A model generated the notes under the pieces. The model saw nothing but the letters and a program-made list of their open reading frames with translations. It had not been told where the DNA came from and did no database searches. A DNA stretch of 64,000 nt from Capra hircus (lineage: Eukaryota; Chordata; Mammalia; Artiodactyla; Bovidae), in contig NC_030808.1 in assembly GCF_001704415.2 (NCBI RefSeq), forward strand, positions 85,093,594-85,157,593, given 5' to 3'. A program made the position numbers and the translations under genes. Below are positions 55,829-64,000 of this stretch, one piece after another (within the stretch, counting starts at the first letter, position 1; every line of letters starts with the position of its first letter).

Positions 55829-57035
55829 CACTTGGTAATTCTGGGTCCTTTATGGTTCCATATGAATTTTAGGATTATTTGTTCTATTTCTGTGAAAAAA
55901 ATGTTATGGATAATTTGATAGTGATTGCATTACATCTGTAGATTGCTTTCAGTTTGCTTTGGCCATTTTAACAATATTAATTCTTCCAGTGCAAGACCAT
56001 GGCATATGTTCAGTTTCTTTGAATCTTCAGTTTTCTTTATTAATGTTGTATAGTTCTCAGCATATAAGTCTTTCACCTCCTTGGTCAGGTTTACTCCTAA
56101 GTATTTTATTTTGGGGGGTGCAATTTTAAAATATATCATTTTTTTTACATTCCTTTTCTGACATTTCGTTGTTGGTTTGAAGAAACACAGCTGATATCTA
56201 TACACTAATCTTGTATCCTGCTACTTTCCTGAATTCGTTTATCAGTTCTAGTAGTTTTTGTGTGGAGTCTTTAGGGTTTTCTATATATAGTATCATATCA
56301 CCTGCATATAATGACCTCTGTATATAATTTTAGCTCTTTGCTTCCAATTTGGATACCTTTTATTTCTTTTTCTTATCTGATTGCTGTGGCTAGGACATCC
56401 AATACTGTTTTGAAAAGAAGAGGTGATAGTGGGAGTCTGTGTCTTGTTCCAGACTTTAGTGGGAAAGATTTAAGCTTTTCACCATTGAGCATTATATTGG
56501 CTGTGGGTTTGTCATAAATAGCTTTTCTTATATTGAGATATGTTCCCCTCTATACCAACCTTTGTAAGACTTTATCATGAATGGATGTTGAATTTTGTCA
56601 AATGCCTTTTCTGCATCTGTGAAGATGATCATGTGGTTTTTGTCTTGTCTTTGTTTATGTGGTATATCACAGTGATTGACTTGTGTATGTTGAATCATCC
56701 TTTTGAACTTGGGATGAATCCTACTTGGTTATAATGTATGATCTTTTTTTATATATTGTTGGATTCAGTTTGCTAATGTTTTGTTGAGAATTTCTGCATC
56801 TATATTCAATGAAGACATTGACCTGTAATTTTCTTTTTTTGGTGGTGTGTTTCATTTTGGTATCAGAGTGATGCTGGATTCATACAGTGTCTTTGAGAGT
56901 GTTCCTTCCTCTTCAGTTTTTCTGGAAGAGTTTGGAAAGGATTAGTTTAAGTTCTTCTTTATATGTTGGGTGCAATTCACCTTTGAAACCATCTGGTCTT
57001 GGATTTTTGTTTGTTGGAAGTTTTTTATTTCAGAT

Positions 57036-57479
57036 TCTTCAGCTGTCTTCCATTCAGCCTGATAGTATAGGATTTGAAACAAATGTCAAGTAATGCCACT
57101 TTTTTGATGAAATAACTCTAGTTATATTTCATATGTTAATTATGTTCACATGTAATGAATTCTTTATTTTTAAATAAATTTTAAGTGTTTTTAAAGTTGC
57201 TCATTTTTAATTTCTAATATGATATTCTTTGATCTAGATTACATAAACAAAAGCTTTTTGGGGTCTTCAGTAATTTTTAAGAATGTAAAGGCTATCTGAG
57301 GCCAACAAAATTTGGAAAGCACAATAAATGAATGGTATGAATGCTTACATATTTAAAATTAGATTTGTTATTGCCTGAGAGACAAAAGATAATGAAATAG
57401 TTATATAATTTTCTTTTTTTAAAGAATAAAAAGACTGCTGTTCTTTTAAAGCTTATGTCCAAATGAATATAAAGAGTTT
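57036..57479. other. Unique AT-rich DNA
   Basis: Nothing recognised. Confidence 0.45.
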
Positions 57480-57680
57480 TCTGTAGATCATTTGGAATTT
57501 CAGTCCTACCACTTACAAACTATATAGCCTTCACCAGATTGCTTATTACCTCCATGACCATGCTTTTCATCTATGAATGATAATGGTAATTCCTACTTCA
57601 GTGGTCGTGTGAGGATTAAATGAGATAATCCGTGTTAAGTACTTGACCACAATGCCTGTCACTGGTATTTCTTCTATTAT
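57480..57680 (+). repeat. MIR SINE
   Basis: TCAGTCCTACCACTTACAAA, CATGCTTTTCATCTATGAAT, GTGAGGATTAAATGAGATAA and CACAATGCCTGTCACTGG are in MIR sense order. Confidence 0.78.
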
Positions 57681-57864
57681 TGTTTTGAGGATAGGATAGC
57701 TCTTTGATTTTATAGTAACAAAATGTGAATAATACCTTGTATATCTTTTTTAGTTTTCTAATATCTGTATAAACATCCTTGTGACTATAATCTGATTATT
57801 CTATTATTGCCTCATGGAATTGTAGGGAAAATATTTAAGGGGAAATTGGTATTGGCCTTTTCTT

Positions 57865-58116
57865 TTCTGAACATTTTTATTGGGGTATAATTGATTTACA
57901 GTGTTGTGTTAGTTTCAGGTGTACAGCAGGTGAGTGTGTTTTATGCCAATACACATATCCACACTTTTTTAGATTCTTTTCCCATATAGGCCATACAGAG
58001 TACTGAGTAGTTTTTTGCGCTATACAGTAGGTCCTTATTAGTTGCCTTAATCACCTATTTTACATATAGTAATGTGTATGTGTCAATCCCAGTCTCTCAG
58101 TTTGCCCCAGTCCCCC
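57865..58116 (-). mobile_element. L1 LINE 3' UTR fragment
   Basis: GGGGTATAATTGATTTACAG, GTTAGTTTCAGGTGTACAGC and GCGCTATACAGTAGGTCCTT are the reverse-complemented L1 3' UTR. ATTGGCCTTTT on the left and ATTGGCTTTT on the right look like its target-site duplication. Confidence 0.87.
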
Positions 58117-58399
58117 ATTGGCTTTTAGTAAGGTAGGCAAAGAATCTTCTTTTCTGTCTTTGGGAAAGATTGTGTTGTCTGAGCGTTGTCAATGTCAGCC
58201 TTAACAATTTAGGATTTTTTTGTGTGTGCTGAACCCCTTTTAATGAATCAGCCCAGCAAGAAAGATTAGTATCTGCTGATGCATTGGTTTATGCTTCAGT
58301 GTAGTTGAAAAGAGGTTAATTTAAGACATTGAATAACCTATCTTTGTACACAAGTCGATCAATAAGGATTTCAATACTAATCAAAGAGAAGGGAATTAG

Positions 58400-58560
58400 C
58401 TTTTATTGGGAACAGACTGTTACAGGAGGTCCTATGCAGTTACTTGTAGTAATCTCTAATCTCCATAACAAATCTGAGAGGTGGGCATAATTATTTCCAC
58501 TTTACAGGTGAGGAAACTGAGTCTCAGAGAGCTGTAACTTTCCTAAGATGGTGAGGGAAA
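58400..58560 (-). repeat. MIR SINE
   Basis: CTAATCTCCATAACAAATCT, ATTATTTCCACTTTACAGGT and GAGGAAACTGAGTCTCAGAG match reverse-complemented MIR. Confidence 0.85.
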
Positions 58561-59229
58561 TGAAATAACAAAAGAATAAGCCTTTTTTGACTGAGAGAAG
58601 AGAGAGCACATTTCCAACATAATAGATAAGGAACATTGCAGGGGTGGAAAGTATGATGTTCATTTGCTCTCTGTTAACTATAAAGTTAGAAAGAAAATGA
58701 TGGGTTTAAAATGCCATATAGAATGAATAATAGGGAGGTTGCTGCTCGATTTTTAAAACACTACAGCTGCACCTATGAAATTCCAACACAACTGCCAGTT
58801 AAGCATCTTAATGGAAAAAACCTAAGTGTTAATTTGATGTAATGTAGATAAAAAAATCACTTACTTGAGCAACAATTTGACTTTTCACTTTGGTGGGTAC
58901 TAATGTAGGTAAATAATGTAGGTACTAATATCACTTGGATACTAAGAATTGGCTTAACCTAGCTTCATGTATTTTCTTCTTATATCCTCCAGAAGAATTT
59001 ATTAAAATACTTTTGGTAGATGTGAAAGTTGAGCCATGTAAGGTGCCATTTTTATAATCCTAGCTTTATACAGTATATGTGAGGTTTAGAAAATTTGTCA
59101 TAAATTTCTGAATAACCACAAATCAGAATTCTGAGAAATAGTTGGACAGAAAGTTGAGAATCAGTTCCTTTTCCACATTGAAAACATGGTCTTATAAATG
59201 TAAATATGCAGCTTTCATAGTAAATGTTT
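58561..59229. other. Unique AT-rich DNA
   Basis: Nothing recognised apart from short TGTAGGTA and AATAATGTAGGTACTAAT repeats near 58900-58930. Confidence 0.45.
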
Positions 59230-59239
59230 AAATAGTATA

Positions 59240-59433
59240 GGGCTTCCCTTGTGGCTCAGCTGGCAAAGAATCCGTCTGCATGTGGGAGACGTGGATTTGA
59301 TCCCTGGTTTGGGAAGATCCCCTGGAGAAGGGAAAAGCTGCCTACTCTAGTATTCTTGCCTGGAGAATTCCATGGACTGTCTAGTTCATGGGGTTGCAAA
59401 GAGTCAGACACAACTGAGCGACTGTCACTTTTC
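59240..59433 (+). mobile_element. Bov-tA SINE
   Basis: A complete copy from GGGCTTCCCTTGTGGCTCAG to GACACAACTGAGCGACTG. AAATAGTATA (59230-59239) and AAATAGTGTA (59434-59443) are the target-site duplication with one change. Confidence 0.94.
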
Positions 59434-59737
59434 AAATAGTGTAAGTGAGATATGCTATCAAATTCCCCTCTTTTCCAGCATTTTCATATTTTTATTGAGA
59501 AAAAAAGAAAAATTAAGCCTTTTTATCTGTAAAGACATTGTATAAGCCATAACAACAGGGTAACTTTAGGTAAGATTCTTCAGTGATTGCTTTCTGGCAT
59601 TAAGAAAATTAAACAGCTTTTTTCACTGATTCTTTTCTGTGGCAAGTCTCCAGTGTACTGGAAAGGTACAGAAGTTCGATGAGCTCAAATTTTAAAACCT
59701 TAAACCTGTGTTCTAAATGTGCAAGCTATCCTGCTTT

Positions 59738-59820
59738 CTCAGTTCAGTTCAGTTTAGTTGCTTAATCTGACTCTCTGACCCCATGGACTGCAGCATGCCA
59801 GGCTTCCCTCTCCATCACCA
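59738..59820 (-). mobile_element. BovB 3' fragment
   Basis: TCAGTTCAGTTCAGTTTAGT and GACTGCAGCATGCCAGGC are the reverse-complemented BovB 3' end. CCTGCTTT at 59730-59737 and 59821-59828 flanks this very short insertion. Confidence 0.88.
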
Positions 59821-59828
59821 CCTGCTTT

Positions 59829-60611
59829 TTAATCATCAGTAATAAATACGTAAAAGCCTCTGTAAGAGAAGGCATCTAAAGGAAAGCTTTCTGTGTTTTG
59901 AATATGAAAATCTACCAAATCTGAAAAAGATGCAATCAGAAAAGTAAAGGAAAATGAATCCAGAATATCCCACATTTAAAGCATTCTGTAGATACCTTGA
60001 AAGAAAAAAGAACTAACAAAAATAACTTCAGTGCTCAAATTTGGGTCATAAGACAAGGCTCTCTTTGTATCTCATACCAAAGCAGAGTCCAAATAGTGGT
60101 GCATACATTTTTGAATCAAAAGATCACCAATTTTATACACTTTTTCAAGTAAGCATGGTGTTTTTAAAAGTCCATGTTTTATACAACCTACATTAACCAA
60201 TACTTTAACACTTTTATATTCTTCAAAATGTTGCCTAACAGTCCCCCCAAAAGCTAATTTTATATGTTGAAATTTATAATGGAACAGTGCATATCTTATT
60301 TTTTAAATGGTTTTAATCATTTTTTATTTTTGTAGAATTTTTAATTTGAAAAATTTCTTTCTGTGAAAATTTAGTCTGACTGAAAGCTCAACACTGAAAC
60401 TTATTCTAAGTTTCCAGACCACAAATTTTGGCATTACTATGAAATATGTTATAAGACTTTAGTTTTGGCTTTATATTTAACTTTAGTTGGTTTGACTTCA
60501 TTAATTGTTAAAAATGAAACTTCATTCATTTCAGGTGAGCTAGGGACTACACCTGAGACCTGTTAGGACCTGATGTTGCATGGGTTTATTTCAGCAGGGA
60601 AAGGAAAAGCA
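59829..60611. other. Unique AT-rich DNA
   Basis: Nothing recognised. Confidence 0.45.
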
Positions 60612-60822
60612 TTCTGGGCTTCCTTGGTGGCTCAGATGGTAAAAGAATCTGCCTGCACTGCGGGAGACCTGGGTTTGATCCCTGGGTTGGGAATATCCCC
60701 TGGAGAAGGGCATGGCAACCCACTCCATTATTCTTGCCTGGGGAATCCCATGGACAGAGGAGCCTGGTGGGCTACAGTCCATGGGGTCAAAAAGATTCGG
60801 ACACGACAATGACTAAGCACAT
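60612..60822 (+). mobile_element. Bov-tA SINE
   Basis: From GGGCTTCCTTGGTGGCTCAG through GGGTTTGATCCCTGGGTTGG to ATTCGGACACGACAATGACT. Low divergence from the family. Confidence 0.93.
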
Positions 60823-61854
60823 GATTCAGAAATGACTCTGAATTCAGTTGTTCAGTAGCACTTGAACAATCCAAATATCAGTTATTATAAATCTTCCTTC
60901 TGCGTCTTGCCCTCCCAAACTGAAACAAGCAAAATGTGTTTTTATCAGTCTAAGTATTTCACTTTACATACAGCACTCAAAAGCATTTTGTTTTGCATTT
61001 GCAAACTTCAGCTTCATTTTTTTTTTTTCCAAATAATGTGTCTTCTTATGAAGAATACTTGGAGAACATTTTGTTGTTAATAGTCATTTAAATTATTTAT
61101 TGGCTTTTTTCAGGTCTCTGGAAAACACTAAGGGTACTCTCACAATTTGTTTGGCTTGTCTGGCTTTGGCACAACTGGATTTGGAAAATCATGTTGGAAT
61201 GTGAATCCAAAGCATCACATTTTATGAAAGCAAAGTGTTATCCCATAAGTGTCAAGCAGCCAAGTGGTACCAGTTTCAACAATAGTGCCAGAATGTTTTT
61301 CAGAAAAACAGTTTTTGTTTAAATCTCAGCTTTTTGTCTGGCATCTATAGTTAGTCTGTTTGTCCCAGAGAAAGACAAAGAGCCAGCAGCACCTGAAGCT
61401 TTTATCTTTTACTTCCTTTGGAAAGTTATTTGCCATTCCTGCTGTGATTTCATTATTTTATTTATTAATTTTTTACTAAATCACTTAGTGATAAGACATA
61501 GTTAGAAGGAAGATTCACATTTTGTAAAATATTACATGCGTTTTAGATGAATAATTCCTTTTATATTTATGTATAAACACAAATCTAAAAGATCAGAGAC
61601 TATATTTAAGTTGAATATTATTTGTCATTCATTCGTTTATGTATATTCTTAAGTATATAAAAGGCAGTTGCTAAGTTTTCTAAAGGAATATAAAGATGAA
61701 TTAGACACTAATCTCATTTCCCTCTATTAAAATTATATAAAAATATAAAATACAACATATAGATAACTAAATAAAAGAGGGAAGGAGGAGGAAGAGAGGG
61801 TTATGTGTGGGTGAGAGAGAAAAAGAGTGAGCATTGGAGTGATAAAAACAAATA
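60823..61854. other. Unique DNA, part of it possibly conserved
   Basis: No repeat recognised. The stretch 61090-61440 has mixed, non-repetitive composition unlike the AT-rich surroundings and holds motifs such as GGAATGTG (TEAD-like) and CCAAGTGG (NKX2-like). A GA-rich run lies at 61775-61835. Confidence 0.4.
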
Positions 61855-61982
61855 CACCAAAATGTTAACAACTGGTGAATTTTGGATGAGTATAATGGAG
61901 CTCTTTGTACTATTCTTATAACTTTTCTTATGTTAGGTATTAGTTTAAAATAAATTATCACATGTATGTTCTGAAAAAAAAG
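61855..61982 (+). repeat. Old L1 3' end
   Basis: AAATGTTAACAACTGGTGAA, TTTTGGATGAGTATAATGG and TACTATTCTTATAACTTTTC resemble the 3' end of old L1M/MB elements, followed by a short A-tail (GAAAAAAAAGG). Confidence 0.5.
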
Positions 61983-62999
61983 GTAGCTGAAATATCTAAG
62001 GGACTGAGGGTTTTTGATGTCTAGAGTCCTTGATTGTGGAAATTGCATCTTAAGTCTGTCTTACCTTTCTATTACTTCTGGAATCATTCTTTAAACTTGC
62101 GTGCAAGGCACTCAGTAAATGTATAAACACTGAGTGCTTATTTTTTCCTTTGGAATCCTAATTTTCAGGCAGAATTCCTCAGATCAGACCATAAAACTAG
62201 TGTAAACTGTATATACAATTTTCTCACAAGAGAAAATATTCAAGAGACAAATGATTGTGTATCAGCTTCATGAACTAAAAGGCAATAAATTTGGACTGAT
62301 CGCTTGGTCTCACTTGCCAACTGCTATTAATTAAAACTCTATCCATTCTCACATTCAAACTGTAGGCAAGTTGTAAGCTGAAGTGTTTTCTTTCTCATCT
62401 TTATATATCTAGCAGAGACCCTTGATGTAGTAAGTACTCAGTTCTTATTCATTGGCTGTATAAATTAATGAATACAGATTCAAACATTTTTGTGCAAAAG
62501 ATCTTCAAATTGATGTGCTTATTTTGTTTCTTACACCAAGATTACACTGATCATAAAGCCGAGTTAGCCCAGAGTGTGACATTTGATCCATATGATTCTT
62601 TATGATAGTGTTTTTAATTAGAACTGTAATGTGCAAATTAAGAAAAAGTGTATGAGGAGTTTGTAAAAAAAGAAAAGGTGACTTCAAAGCTGGAGAATAT
62701 TAGTGGTCATCCACTATATTTAGCATGTGGTTAAATACTTAATATGTTTTATTGTATCTTTTTAGAGTCAAAATTCCCATATTATATATATTTTTTTCAA
62801 ATGACATTTGAATAAAATTGTAGAAGGCATCAAAAGTGATGAAGGGCACTTGTGGACTTGGGGAAACCTCTCAGGTTTGATAATAACATTTTGAGTCATC
62901 TAAATTCATACCTATTATCACTGAAGTGAACATTGATGCTGCTTCTGGATCTTATACAAATATTCAGATTTTTGTTTTCCTCATCATTCTGAAGGTTAT
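61983..62999. other. Unique DNA with two L2-like traces
   Basis: GCACTCAGTAAATGTATAAA (about 62110) and GATGTAGTAAGTACTCAGTT (about 62423) may be L2 tail remnants in sense. Nothing else recognised. Confidence 0.4.
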
Positions 63000-63240
63000 C
63001 TCCCTGGTCGCTCTGAAAATCAGGTGACAGCCATTTCCCATGATGCTTTAAGTGCTGTCAAACTGTCCATCAAGCTGTCACCTGACCAATCGTTCCCATG
63101 GTTCTTTTAGACTTCCAGGATGATAAATTGAAAAGCACTATTATCTGTCTGTTGTGAAGAGGAACTGTTTGGGCTTTGATAAGATATCACTACTCCCAGG
63201 TGAGAGGCGGCTGACAGCACATCAAAGCAAAAACAACACT
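63000..63240. promoter_or_regulatory. Candidate distal enhancer: TGACAG and TCF-motif cluster
   Basis: TGACAG or its complement CTGTCA occurs at 63025-63030, 63055-63060, 63075-63080 and 63212-63217; CTGTCC adds a near match at 63063. TGACAG is the core bound by MEIS/PBX-partner and TGIF homeodomain proteins. CTTTGAT (63174-63180) and ATCAAAG (63221-63227) match the TCF/LEF core. Two CACCTG/CAGGTG E-boxes are part of the 12-bp inverted repeat at 63020-63031 and 63074-63085. The region lacks repeats. Function is inferred from motifs only. Confidence 0.4.
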
Positions 63241-63663
63241 TAGAAACACTGAACAGGGGAGCACAGGTTTACAAACATCTGTTGTCATTATTTATTACTT
63301 TTCTATGGGTTTAAGTTTCTCACTCATCCTTAGATAATTCATGAACAGATATTTTGCTTTCTAGCTTGCAAATAACAATTGCTGCTCTTTTCATCTTGGG
63401 AGAAGAATCTTAAAATTGAAACACATCTGTCTACCTTTTTGATTCATGGCACACAAGCTTTTCACTTTGCAACCAATAAGTTCTGCATTCCTGCTAGTGT
63501 CATCATTTAATTTTTTTTAAAAGAAAAACTATCAGTAGAAATATATTTCACTGTAACAAATAATTGGACTTGGGGCTTGATGATAAAATTATTTACTTGC
63601 CTTATATGTCATTATTAGTGTACCAGTACTCAAAAAATATGAATTGATTTGTGTTAGCATATA
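63241..63663. other. Unique AT-rich DNA
   Basis: Nothing recognised. Confidence 0.45.
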
Positions 63664-63703
63664 TTCAGTTCAGTTGCTCAGTCATGTCCGACTCTTTGTG
63701 GAC
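63664..63703 (-). mobile_element. Very short BovB 3' fragment
   Basis: TTCAGTTCAGTTGCTCAGTC with ATGTCCGACTCTTTGTG is the extreme reverse-complemented BovB 3' end. TAGCATATA at 63655-63663 and 63714-63722 flanks it as a probable target-site duplication. Confidence 0.82.
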
Positions 63704-63947
63704 ACATATGAGCTAGCATATAGCTCTCTATATATTAGTTAACTTATATTTTAGTATTGATAATGTTAATGAGTCCAGTATTTCATGAGAAATAAGATTG
63801 TGACTATTTATCAGCTTCACTTTTTAATTGCTCTGAATTATGCTAATATAAATCTAAGAACTTCAGTTTCTTCACAAGAAACAGGAATAGAGAGTACGAC
63901 ATTGCCCTCCATTAATCACCGCTGTAGTTAGGATTGGGATAAGGAAA

Positions 63948-64000
63948 GTAAGGAAGTAAAAGTGTCAGTCATTCAGTTGTGTCTGACTCTGTGACCCCAT
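63948..64000 (-). mobile_element. Bov-tA or BovB 3' end, cut by the window edge
   Basis: AAGTAAAAGTGTCAGTCATT and CAGTTGTGTCTGACTCTGTG mark the shared Bov-tA/BovB 3' end in reverse complement. The rest lies outside the window. The AAGTAAAAGTG start favours Bov-tA. Confidence 0.8.

Larger units (their letters stand above)
53932..57035 (-). mobile_element. L1 LINE, 5'-truncated, about 3 kb, inactive
   Basis: The 3' UTR lies at the left (ATTGATTTACAATGTTG, CTGTGCTATACAGTAGGACC); ORF2 sequence then runs back through the C-terminal and RT regions to about 57035. The RT active site reads YAGD on the minus strand (56297-56308), so one catalytic aspartate is lost. The frame is cut into short pieces. 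Three SINE sequences lie inside: 53985-54113, 54893-54940 and 55644-55828. Confidence 0.9.

Overview
This 64 kb window is non-coding DNA from a ruminant genome, most likely a bovid. The assignment rests on repeats found only in this lineage: BovB (RTE-type LINE) copies with their CTGAACTGAA-type 3' tails, tRNA-Glu-headed Bov-tA SINEs, Bov-A2 dimers, CHR-type SINEs and a young L1 of the L1-BT type. I cannot separate cattle from sheep, goat or buffalo by eye. The base composition is AT-rich. I found no convincing host exon chain, rRNA, tRNA gene or CRISPR array. The longest open frames all belong to retrotransposons: a BovB C-terminal frame at 22046-22672, an L1 ORF2 fragment at 47076-47639 and a BovB reverse transcriptase fragment at 43698-44138. 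The window is probably intergenic or lies inside a very large intron.

Layout. From 1 to 9.6 kb the sequence is mostly unique, with old L2 and MIR remnants and a few SINEs. From 9.6 to 20.2 kb I see no ruminant-age insertion at all, which is unusual here. From 20.2 to 48.7 kb the window is dense in repeats. This part holds a BovB with clear target-site duplications (22.0-22.6 kb), an L1 split by a second L1 that carries two SINEs (24.5-28.1 kb), and a nearly full-length but frameshifted BovB (30.6-33.7 kb). It also holds three CHR-type SINE copies (34.2-36.2 kb), a second L1-in-L1 nest (38.7-40.1 kb), two BovB pieces in opposite orientation (43.2-44.1 kb), an internally deleted BovB (44.8-45.5 kb) and a 5'-inverted L1 (46.1-47.6 kb). 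From 48.7 to 53.4 kb the DNA is again mostly unique. A long 5'-truncated L1 fills 53.9-57.0 kb. The last 7 kb are sparse in repeats and include a motif-rich stretch at 63.0-63.24 kb that looks like a candidate distal enhancer.

How the parts relate. The elements share machinery rather than forming a gene set. Bov-tA and Bov-A2 carry the BovB 3' end and are mobilised by BovB; L1 copies were placed by L1 target-primed reverse transcription. Matching flanking duplications let many insertions be ordered in time: MIR and L2 first, then old L1, then CHR-type SINEs, BovB and Bov-tA, and latest the L1-BT copy with a Bov-A2 unit inside it. I did not find a new protein-coding system. The best leads are the motif cluster near 63.0 kb, the repeat-poor 9.6-20.2 kb block and several rearranged retrotransposons whose structure can be read directly.
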